From positions 1-14,008 of the forward strand of contig JAPLSI010000117.1 of the NCBI GenBank assembly GCA_026398715.1: DNA of 14,008 nucleotides, given 5' to 3'. Position 1 is the stretch's first letter. The number at the start of each line of letters is the position of its first letter. Positions 1 through 8,381 of this stretch are shown here, one piece after another. The notes beneath the pieces were generated by a model. The model saw only the letters and a program-made list of their open reading frames with translations, had not been told where the DNA came from and searched no databases. Both the position numbers and the translations under genes were made by a program. Source of the stretch: Gammaproteobacteria bacterium. GTDB lineage: Bacteria; Pseudomonadota; Gammaproteobacteria; Xanthomonadales; Xanthomonadaceae.

Positions 1-1547
1 GACGCCAGCGCGGGCACGAAACCGATCAGCAGGAAGGGCAGTGCCAGGCCGAGACCGAGTGCGAGGAAGACCAGCATCGCCGGCAGCACCGGCGCGGTGA
101 AGGCGTAACCCAGCGCGCCGGCCATGAACGGCGCGGTGCACGGGCTGGCCACGATTACGGCCAGGACGCCGGTGAAGAAGTCACCGGTGGCGCCGGATTT
201 TTCCGTCAGCGACTGGCCGACGCCGGCCATCGTGGCGCCGAACTGGAACACGCCCGACAGGCTCAGGCCGATTGCGAACATCAACATCGTCAGGCCCGCG
301 ACGACTTCGGGTTGTTGCAACTGGAAGCCCCAGCCCAGGGCCTGGCCGGCGCTGCGAAGTGCGAGCACCAGCGCGCCGATAACCGCAAAGCTGGCGAGTA
401 CGCCGGCGGTGTACCAAAGCGCATGCGCCTTGGCATGCGCGTGGCTGCGGCTGGCCTGGGCCAGGCCCAGCGCCTTGAAGGACAGTACCGGCAACACGCA
501 CGGCATCAGGTTGAGGATGAGGCCGCCAACCAGCGCCAGCAGCAGGGACAACAACAAGCCGGGCGGGGCGTGGCTGTCGGCGGCGGATTCGATTTCCGCA
601 GCGGCGGCTGGCGCGGCGGACGCGCCAGCGCCTGCGGGCAACTCGACGGTGAGCTGTCGCGTCATCGGCCGGTAGCAGATGCCATCGGTCTGGCAGCCCT
701 GGAAATTGGCCTGCAGCGTCAGCGTCTGCGCCGCCTCGTTGCTGCGGACCAGCGGCAGCGGAATTTCCGCCACGTCGAAGTACACGACCACGTCGCCGAA
801 GTGCTCGTCGCGATGCGCCTTGCCGGCCGGCCAACGCGGCTCGCCCAGCGTCACGCCGTCCGCATCCAGCAACTGGAAGGAGGTCTTGTCGCGATACAGG
901 TAATAACCCTGGGCCGGGGTGATCCGGACCAGCAATTCGGACGGCGAGTTGGCGATGGCTTCGTAGCGGAACGCCTGTTCCTCGGGCAGCGCGTCGCCCA
1001 CGCCCAGGGCAGAGGCGCCGCTGGCCAGGCCCGCCAACGGATCGGCAGGCGCGCCGAGCAATCCGTCCAGGCCCGCGCTGTCCGCCGCGTCGGTTCCGCC
1101 CGCCGCGGGCAGGGCGACCGTCAGGGTGCGGGTCTGCGGCGGATAGCACACGCCGATGTCCGCGCAACCCTGGTACTTCACCTTGAAGCTGACCGAGCCG
1201 ATGCCGCTGGCCGCCGCCCCGGTCTGCACCAGGGTCACCTGGTCGCGGTAGGTCTCGACCTTGCCGAAGAACTCGTCGGTGTGCTTCTTGCCGTCGGGAA
1301 TCTGCAGCGGGTTGGTCTTGAAGGCCGAATCCACCGCCGACACACCGAACCGATGCCGGTACAGGTAGTAGCCCGGGGCGATGGTCCAGCTGAACTCGAT
1401 GCGCTCGCGCGAGACGGCTTTGGCCGTCAGCACGTACGCCTGGTCGACGGGAAGCAGGTCAGTTTCGTCGACGGCGTTGGCCAACGACGGCAGCAGGCCC
1501 AGCCCGGCCAGCACCACGGCCAAGGTCGCTCTCATCAATCCCTTCAT
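1..1547 (-). CDS. dsbD: Thiol:disulfide interchange protein DsbD (5' part; C-terminus lies beyond the left edge)
   Basis: The frame is open from an ATG at 1547 to the window edge, 515 codons. DsbD moves electrons from cytoplasmic thioredoxin across the inner membrane to periplasmic disulfide isomerases and cytochrome maturation. Residues 1-25 form a signal peptide ending ANA. Two DsbD-alpha domains follow: the first has the CADIGVC pair (C128/C134), the second has CQTDGIC (C285/C291). Each carries the GYYLYR motif and an E-x-F/H-F-G-x-V segment. The transmembrane domain starts near residue 330 and contains NLMPCVLPVLS (C350) and ASPCTAPF (C470), the redox cysteine pair of the family. The last helices and the thioredoxin-like C-terminal domain are not in the window. 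AGGACA on the coding strand just before the ATG is a plausible ribosome binding site. Most family members that I know have one alpha domain, so the tandem is unusual. Identification is firm. Confidence 0.94.
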   Translation of the reverse strand, partial: MKGLMRATLAVVLAGLGLLPSLANAVDETDLLPVDQAYVLTAKAVSRERIEFSWTIAPGYYLYRHRFGVSAVDSAFKTNPLQIPDGKKHTDEFFGKVETYRDQVTLVQTGAAASGIGSVSFKVKYQGCADIGVCYPPQTRTLTVALPAAGGTDAADSAGLDGLLGAPADPLAGLASGASALGVGDALPEEQAFRYEAIANSPSELLVRITPAQGYYLYRDKTSFQLLDADGVTLGEPRWPAGKAHRDEHFGDVVVYFDVAEIPLPLVRSNEAAQTLTLQANFQGCQTDGICYRPMTRQLTVELPAGAGASAAPAAAAEIESAADSHAPPGLLLSLLLALVGGLILNLMPCVLPVLSFKALGLAQASRSHAHAKAHALWYTAGVLASFAVIGALVLALRSAGQALGWGFQLQQPEVVAGLTMLMFAIGLSLSGVFQFGATMAGVGQSLTEKSGATGDFFTGVLAVIVASPCTAPFMAGALGYAFTAPVLPAMLVFLALGLGLALPFLLIGFVPALA

Positions 1548-1620
1548 CAGTTGTCCTGTCCGCAATTGGGTTCCAAGCCGCCGGACCCAGCATAAGCCGG
1601 ACGGTTCGAGTTGGACGGCC

Positions 1621-1640
1621 ATTATCCCGTGAAGTTCACG
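1621..1640 (-). promoter_or_regulatory. Candidate dsbD promoter -10 with adjoining perfect palindrome
   Basis: The 237-base gap between the divergent dsbD and pgm holds a perfect inverted repeat, CGTGAA-G-TTCACG (1628-1640). On the minus strand it directly precedes GATAAT (1622-1627), a good -10 hexamer about 75 bases upstream of the dsbD ATG. No convincing -35 is visible at the usual spacing, so the palindrome could be an operator or activator site acting in its place. This is a visual call only. For pgm on the other strand I see no clear promoter; GGGG about ten bases upstream of its ATG is the only ribosome-binding-site-like element. Confidence 0.3.
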
Positions 1641-1742
1641 CTGAAAGGTGTAATCCATGTCTGGCCGCCGGGTCCGCCCTGCCAATTTCAATACGCATTC
1701 CACTATCCTTGAACGGGGTGGGTGATTCGGGCATGGCGGTGA

Positions 1743-3437
<1,695 letters not shown>

Positions 3438-3477
3438 GCCAGCCCCCGACAACACGAACAAACGCACGGAGACCCGC

Positions 3478-4788
3478 ATGCAAGACCGCACGGACACAAA
3501 TGCCCAGCCCACCCCGGAACCGCCATCAGGCAGGAACATCCAGGCGCATCAGCTGGTGCGCAAGACAGTGGCGCTGGTGCTGGCCGGCGGCCGCGGCTCC
3601 CGCCTCAAGCAGTTGACCGAAAACCGGGCCAAGCCCGCGGTGTACTTCGGCGGCAAGTTCCGCATCATCGACTTCGCCTTGTCCAACTGCCTTAACTCCG
3701 GCATCCGGCGCATGGCGGTGGTCACCCAGTACAAGTCGCACTCGCTGCTGCGGCACATGCAGCGCGGCTGGAGTTTCCTGCACGCCGAGCTCAACGAGAT
3801 GATCGATCTGCTGCCGGCCCAGCAGCGCTCCGGCGAGGAGCATTGGTATCGCGGCACGGCCGATGCCATTTTCCAGAACGTGGACATCATCCGCTCCAGC
3901 AAGCCCGAGTACATCGTCATCCTGGCGGGCGACCATATCTACAAGATGGATTACTCGCTGATGCTCAGGGACCATGCCGAGCGTGGCCTGGGCTGCACCG
4001 TGGGCTGCATCGAAATGCCACGCGCCGAGGCCTCCGCCTGCGGCGTGATGGGGATCGACAGCGAGCGGTTGATCACTACCTTCGTTGAGAAGCCCGCCGA
4101 TCCGGCGCCCATGCCGGGCAACGATGCCGTGTCGCTCGCGAGCATGGGCATCTACATTTTCGACGCGAAATATCTTTACCGCCTGCTCGAAGAAGACGCG
4201 GCCAACCCGGCCTCGGATCATGATTTTGGCAAGGACGTCATCCCGCGCGCTGTCGCCGAGGGGCAGGCGCTGGCGCATCCGTTCTCGATGTCCTGTGTCT
4301 CGCGCACGCCGGGCGTGGCGCCTTATTGGCGTGACGCCGGAACCATTGATGCCTTCTGGGCCGCCAACCTCGACCTGGCGTCCACCTCGCCCGAGTTGGA
4401 CATCTATGACGAGGACTGGCCGATCTGGACCTCGCAGCGGCAACTGCCGCCCGCCAAGTTCGTGCCGGACACAACCGGCCAGCACGGTGTCGCCGTCAAC
4501 GTCCTTGTTTCCGGCGGCTGCATTGTCTCGGGCTCGCACGTGGCTCATTCGGTCCTGTTTTCAGAGGTGCGCGTGCATTCGTTTTGCCACGTCGAGCAGG
4601 CGGTGATCCTGCCGGACGTGACCATCAACCGTCATTGCCGTTTGCGCAAGGTGGTGATCGACCGTGGCTGTGTCATTCCCGAAGGCATGGTTGTCGGTGA
4701 AGATGCCGCGCTGGACGCGCAGCGTTTCGAGCGCACCGCGGACGGCGTGGTGCTGATCACTCGCGCCATGCTGGCCAAGCTGGCATGA
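3478..4788 (+). CDS. glgC: Glucose-1-phosphate adenylyltransferase (ADP-glucose pyrophosphorylase)
   Basis: Makes ADP-glucose and pyrophosphate from glucose-1-phosphate and ATP, the committed and usually allosterically regulated step of bacterial glycogen synthesis. The 436-residue protein aligns by eye along its whole length with E. coli GlgC. It has the nucleotide loop [10 protein letters not shown] (35-44), the RAKPAV lysine K52 equivalent to E. coli K39 (activator site), [17 protein letters not shown] with the catalytic aspartate D152, FVEKP for glucose-1-phosphate, and YWRDAGT from Y283. The C-terminal beta-helix region contains [11 protein letters not shown] and [18 protein letters not shown]. 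The start has a good GGAG about seven bases upstream. The first 25 residues are a variable hydrophilic extension. The stop lies seven bases before the glgA start, so the two are probably translationally coupled. Very sure. Confidence 0.97.
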   Translation: MQDRTDTNAQPTPEPPSGRNIQAHQLVRKTVALVLAGGRGSRLKQLTENRAKPAVYFGGKFRIIDFALSNCLNSGIRRMAVVTQYKSHSLLRHMQRGWSFLHAELNEMIDLLPAQQRSGEEHWYRGTADAIFQNVDIIRSSKPEYIVILAGDHIYKMDYSLMLRDHAERGLGCTVGCIEMPRAEASACGVMGIDSERLITTFVEKPADPAPMPGNDAVSLASMGIYIFDAKYLYRLLEEDAANPASDHDFGKDVIPRAVAEGQALAHPFSMSCVSRTPGVAPYWRDAGTIDAFWAANLDLASTSPELDIYDEDWPIWTSQRQLPPAKFVPDTTGQHGVAVNVLVSGGCIVSGSHVAHSVLFSEVRVHSFCHVEQAVILPDVTINRHCRLRKVVIDRGCVIPEGMVVGEDAALDAQRFERTADGVVLITRAMLAKLA

Positions 4789-4795
4789 CCGGTCG

Positions 4796-6259
4796 ATGCT
4801 GAAAGTCCTGCAGGTCAGCGCCGAGATCTACCCGCTGGTGAAAACCGGTGGACTGGCCGACATCGCCGGTGCGCTGCCCGCAGCGCTGCGCACCGTCGGT
4901 TGCGAGCCACGCGTGCTGTTGCCTGGTTTTTCGCCGATCCTTGCCGACCTGCAAGACGCGAAGACCCTTTGCGAGCTGGTCGCCCCGTGGGGTGATCGCG
5001 TGCTGGTGCGCAGCGGGACGCTGGCCACGCTGGGCCTGGGCGCGTATGTGATCGATGTGCCGCAGATGTATTGCAGGCCGGGCAGCCCGTACGAAGACGC
5101 GCAACGCCAGCCTTATGCCGACAACCACCGTCGCTTTGCACTGCTGGGTTTCGTGGCGGCCCACTTGGCCCAGGGACTGGACCGGGACTGGCAGCCCGAA
5201 TTGGTCCACTGCCACGACTGGCATGCGGGACTGGCTCCGGCCTACATGGCGTTCGCCGAGCCGCGACAAGCGCCTCGTGTCGCATGTGTATACACGGTGC
5301 ACAACCTGGCCTACCAGGGCGTGTTCGACGGCAAGTACTTTGCCGAGTTGGGGCTGCCGCCTGCGGCGTTCGCGATCGATGGCTTGGAATTCTACGGCCA
5401 AGTTTCCTTCATGAAGGCTGGGCTGTTCTACGCCGACCGCATCAGCACTGTCAGCCCGACCTACGCGAAGGAAATCCAGACGCCCGAGCAGGGTTGCGGG
5501 CTCGATGGCTTGCTGCGGGCGCGCAGCGGCGTGCTGTCGGGCATCTTGAATGCGGTGGACGAGGCGGTCTGGAACCCGGCGCAAGATCCGCTGATCCCGT
5601 TTGCTTTCGACGCGCATCAGGTCGAGGGCAAGGCGCGTTGCAAGACTGCCTTGCAGCAGGAGTTTGGGCTGGCTCTACAAACCGACGCTCCTTTGTTTGT
5701 CATCGTCAGTCGGCTGACGGAACAAAAAGGCTTGCACCTTGTGCTGGGTGGTCTTGGGAGCTTGCTCGACCAGGGCGGGCAACTGGTGGTGCTTGGCAGC
5801 GGCGAGATCGGTCTGGAACAAGCGTTCCGGGAGCGCGCCGCAGCGCAGCCAAAAGCCCTGGCAGTGCACATTGGTTACGACGAAAATCTGGCACACCGCT
5901 TGTTTGCCGCCAGCGACGTGACCCTGGTGCCATCGCGCTTCGAGCCCTGCGGCCTGACCCAGATGTACGGCCTGAAGTATGGAAGCCTGCCCTTGGTCCA
6001 CCGTGTTGGAGGTTTGGCTGACACGGTGGTGGACAGCGCATCCGGAGAGCATGCCAACGGTTTTGTTTTCGATGAGTTCGAGCAGGCCGCGTATGACCGG
6101 GCCGTGCGCCGAGCTTTTGCGTTGTACGCGCAGCGTTCGGACTGGCTGAAGGTTCGTACTCGCGCCATGGGTCAGCAACTAGGCTGGCAGATTGCTGCAG
6201 GACACTACCTGGCTCTTTACAAGCAAGCCGTCCGGTCCGCACAGACACGCGGAAGTTGA
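4796..6259 (+). CDS. glgA: Glycogen synthase (ADP-glucose-dependent, GT5)
   Basis: Transfers glucose from ADP-glucose to the non-reducing end of an alpha-1,4-glucan; a GT-B-fold enzyme of family GT5. It is 487 residues long, close to the usual ~477. Visible hallmarks are KTGGLAD (K16, ADP-glucose binding), LLPGF, HCHDWH (138-143), TVHNLAYQG, the FMKAGLFYAD/ISTVSPTYAKEI segment, GILNAVD, VSRLTEQKG, and the acceptor/donor loop around E383 in RFEPCGLTQMYGLKYGSLP followed by VGGLADTV. The ATG at 4796 lies seven bases after the glgC stop and has no good Shine-Dalgarno, which suggests coupling to glgC translation. It is the last clear member of the glycogen operon; no glgB, glgX or glgP follows in the window. 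Very sure. Confidence 0.97.
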   Translation: MLKVLQVSAEIYPLVKTGGLADIAGALPAALRTVGCEPRVLLPGFSPILADLQDAKTLCELVAPWGDRVLVRSGTLATLGLGAYVIDVPQMYCRPGSPYEDAQRQPYADNHRRFALLGFVAAHLAQGLDRDWQPELVHCHDWHAGLAPAYMAFAEPRQAPRVACVYTVHNLAYQGVFDGKYFAELGLPPAAFAIDGLEFYGQVSFMKAGLFYADRISTVSPTYAKEIQTPEQGCGLDGLLRARSGVLSGILNAVDEAVWNPAQDPLIPFAFDAHQVEGKARCKTALQQEFGLALQTDAPLFVIVSRLTEQKGLHLVLGGLGSLLDQGGQLVVLGSGEIGLEQAFRERAAAQPKALAVHIGYDENLAHRLFAASDVTLVPSRFEPCGLTQMYGLKYGSLPLVHRVGGLADTVVDSASGEHANGFVFDEFEQAAYDRAVRRAFALYAQRSDWLKVRTRAMGQQLGWQIAAGHYLALYKQAVRSAQTRGS

Positions 6260-6314
6260 CAGCGACACACCCGGGGCATATGAATGTTCCTCCACGTTGT
6301 GACCGGGAACCGCC

Positions 6315-6956
6315 ATGGCGATCTGTGTCCGCGTTTTGCTCGCTGGCGGTCTTGCCGCGCTGGCGCTTCTGGTGGGCTGCACGCCTGCCGAAAACTCCGC
6401 AGCGCCTGCTGCCTCGATGGCGGGCACGGCCGCACCAGACACTGCTGCTGCGCCTGCCCCCAGCGATGCCGGTAGTGCCGACATCAGTACCCTGGCCGCG
6501 GATGATCCTTGCCGGCTGCTGACCACGGCTGAAGTTCGTGGCGTGTTTCCGGGGGCGAAGACCGGCGTACGTGAGCGTACGCGCGAGAAGTACGGAATCA
6601 GCGCTTGCGTCTGGGACACGCCGACCGGCAAGTTTGTCCTGCAGTTGTGGACGGCGGACGCAAACACGCTCGATGACGAAATTGGCGGACTTTCCGCTGG
6701 CTTGATCGACCCGGCAAATTCTGCGGCGCGCGGCAACGTGCGTTTCGAAACGATCGCCGGTGTTGGTGAGGCGGCCATCGCGGTGGTTGAAACCCGCAAT
6801 GAGCAAAAGGGCATCCTCACCGATGTTGCGATGTTGATGTCGCAACGCGGAACCCGGATATTGGACGTCGAATCAACCGACTTGTCGCATGGCGATCGCG
6901 CCGTTGCACTGCAGGCGCTGACCAACTTGGCGAAGCTTGCGGACGCAAGGATGTGA
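6315..6956 (+). CDS. Predicted lipoprotein with a DUF3558-like C-terminal domain, function unknown
   Basis: 213 residues. The N-terminus is a lipoprotein signal ending LLVGC, so C22 should be lipidated. A low-complexity Ala/Pro/Ser/Thr linker follows to about residue 60. The C-terminal domain opens with DDPCRLLTTAEV and has a second cysteine in ACVWDTPTG, then AGVGEAAIAVV and a LTNLAKLADARM tail. The C-x-L-(V/T)-T-x-E...C-(V/M)-(W/Y) pattern recalls DUF3558-type lipoproteins; that is a resemblance from memory, not a search result. The minus-strand gene at 12502-13080 shows the same plan and probably is a distant paralogue. It starts 55 bases after glgA and could be co-transcribed with it, but the role looks unrelated to glycogen. 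GGGA about eight bases before the ATG supports the start. Lipoprotein nature is likely; function unknown. Confidence 0.82.
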   Translation: MAICVRVLLAGGLAALALLVGCTPAENSAAPAASMAGTAAPDTAAAPAPSDAGSADISTLAADDPCRLLTTAEVRGVFPGAKTGVRERTREKYGISACVWDTPTGKFVLQLWTADANTLDDEIGGLSAGLIDPANSAARGNVRFETIAGVGEAAIAVVETRNEQKGILTDVAMLMSQRGTRILDVESTDLSHGDRAVALQALTNLAKLADARM

Positions 6957-7036
6957 AATCCCGAGAAGCACCAGGGGCGGCCCGGCGCCACCCGCGCAAT
7001 GACTGTGATTTCTCTACCGATCCAGGAGCACGACGC

Positions 7037-8230
7037 ATGAACAGCTTCCGCAAGGCTTCCTTGGCATTTACTGGCTTGCTTGCATTGTCGACGTCCTTCG
7101 TCAGCGCGCCGGCGTTCGCGGATGGCGAATGCCTAGAATGGAACGTGACCGGCTCATGGCCCCTTACCCAGTCGAACGGAACGCGCGTCATTCTGCGTCT
7201 TCAGCAGACCGGGACCCATCTTCAGGGAGTGGGCGAGTACTCCTACCACAGCGATTCCGCCGAACAACAGTACACGGTCAGCGGCCCTGTCGATGGCCAG
7301 CTCGAGAACGGAAATCTCGTCCGGGTTGCGGCGTACTGGAGCAACGGCAGCGTCGGACTCTATGTAGGCAAAATCCAGGCCGATGGCGGAATGAGCGGCT
7401 ACACCTCTGATCGAAACAATGTCAATAACAAGGCAACCTTTGTCGCCAGCGCATCTGCACAATGCGTATCACGTGCCGCTGTAGCACCGCCCAAGCCAAC
7501 GGTGGCGCTGGGTCGGGTCCCGCGCGCCGAGGGAGCGCCGAATCCCAATGAGGGCAAGTCGTTTTGCGAACTTGCTGCGGCAGCCCGTGCAGCAAATCGT
7601 CCCACCGCGGCCGCCCTGCAACGGCGGTGCGATGCCCAGCTCGCTGCGAGCGCTGCGGCGGCACCTACAGACGTCAAGGAGGACCATAGCAACTTGGCCG
7701 ACGTGTTCGGCTCGGCGCCCGCCGCTACAGACGTCAAGAAGGACCATAGCAACTTGGCCGACGTGTTCGTCTCGGCGCCCGCCGCAGATGCGCCAGCACC
7801 CGCGGCTCAGCCCTTCGAGAAAAAAGATGCAGATCCGCCCGTGGAAGCGCCGCATGACCTGCGCGTTGTCTCCCTCACCTTTGGGCGGGAAGGTAAGGTC
7901 ACGCAGGTGCAGCTGGGATCGTCCATCATTTTTTTCTGCCGATTTGCCGTAAACAGAGTGGCAAGTGCGTTCGCTCCCGGAATTGGGTGGTGGAGGGGGG
8001 AGATCATCCGTGAACCGCTCGGAAGGGTGAGTGGGGAAACTTACCGATTCGACCCTGAATACTACACAAGAGAGTACGTTCGAGGCGCCACGTGGACGCC
8101 TCAGTTCTTTGGCAAGTACACATTTCATTGCCGTGTAAATCATGACTTTGCATACGCCGAGGCGAATCCCGACAACAACGAAGTGACCGCCGTCCTCGAA
8201 GTAATAGACCGCGCACCCCCAGCGCAATGA
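7037..8230 (+). CDS. Secreted modular protein 1: beta domain, C-x20-C module, DHS repeats, CARDB-like domain
   Basis: 397 residues from the ATG at 7037, which has AGGAG upstream and begins a Sec signal peptide cleaved after AFA (residue 28); the frame is open further upstream but without a signal peptide there. Mature residues 29-145 start DGEC and look like an all-beta domain related to the N-terminus of the gene at 10842. Residues 156-207 carry the module shared by three neighbours: ALGR, then GKSFC and AAAARAANRPTAAALQ, then RC (C-x20-C). Two copies of a 20-residue TDVKxDHSNLADVF unit follow (211-250). From about 272 to the end there is a beta domain ending CRVNHDFAYAEANPDNNEV, reminiscent of CARDB adhesion-type domains. 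Probably periplasmic or extracellular. No enzyme motif is seen. I cannot name its function. Confidence 0.85.
   Translation: MNSFRKASLAFTGLLALSTSFVSAPAFADGECLEWNVTGSWPLTQSNGTRVILRLQQTGTHLQGVGEYSYHSDSAEQQYTVSGPVDGQLENGNLVRVAAYWSNGSVGLYVGKIQADGGMSGYTSDRNNVNNKATFVASASAQCVSRAAVAPPKPTVALGRVPRAEGAPNPNEGKSFCELAAAARAANRPTAAALQRRCDAQLAASAAAAPTDVKEDHSNLADVFGSAPAATDVKKDHSNLADVFVSAPAADAPAPAAQPFEKKDADPPVEAPHDLRVVSLTFGREGKVTQVQLGSSIIFFCRFAVNRVASAFAPGIGWWRGEIIREPLGRVSGETYRFDPEYYTREYVRGATWTPQFFGKYTFHCRVNHDFAYAEANPDNNEVTAVLEVIDRAPPAQ
7667..7786 (+). repeat. 60-bp in-frame tandem repeat, two copies
   Basis: Two adjacent 60-base units (starting 7667 and 7727) differ at only a few positions and encode the 20-residue linker unit TDVK-E/K-DHSNLADVF followed by SAPAA. 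The near identity points to a recent slippage or unequal-crossover duplication. A single related unit (ELKKDHSALDGLF) sits at the matching place before the C-x20-C module of the gene at 8382, and a worn version (KGKHDAMNAAF) in the gene at 10842. Confidence 0.85.
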
Positions 8231-8231
8231 C

Positions 8232-8360
8232 TGAAGCAACCCTCGTCGCCATGCCGGCGATGGCCCGGCCGTTGGAACGATAAACGGCAATTCCCCCAGC
8301 ACATCGGGGCAGCGCGGTTTCGATGCCTCGATGAAGTTCCACTTGGCAAGAATGCACTGA
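8232..8360 (+). pseudogene. Remnant of the family C-terminal domain downstream of secreted protein 1
   Basis: In a frame different from the preceding gene, 8307-8360 reads GQRGFDASMKFHLARMH then stop. The intact gene at 10842 ends GQSGFNDSMKFHLARTY then stop. Upstream in the same frame, GDGPAVGTINGNS is a plausible match to GDPALGAQGNT of that gene, with roughly 15 residues missing between. The piece has no start codon in a sensible context and is out of frame with the gene at 7037, so it looks like a decayed copy of the C-terminal domain. It now forms the leader of the next gene: the AGGAG of the gene at 8382 lies about ten bases beyond its stop. Confidence 0.7.
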
Positions 8361-8381
8361 CAAGCATCAGGAGCACGGCGC

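Noticed and set aside
181..1595. Long frames at 181-1167 (minus) and 312-1595 (plus)
   Set aside because: Both are Arg/Gly/Ala-rich shadows of dsbD, whose true frame on the minus strand is open to the window edge and matches the family throughout.
6953..7036. Earlier start (6953) for the gene at 7037
   Set aside because: It overlaps the previous stop, adds 28 residues of polar sequence before the signal peptide and lacks the good AGGAG found before 7037.
6994..8233. Identical 12-base sequence GCGCAATGACTG at 6994-7005 and 8222-8233 flanking the gene at 7037
   Set aside because: A few such 12-base pairs are expected by chance in 14 kb, and there is no other sign of a mobile element.
8268..8288. 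Hairpin GCCGTT-N9-AACGGC as a terminator after the gene at 7037
   Set aside because: Only six base pairs, a nine-base loop and no T run; it also lies within the remnant C-terminal sequence.
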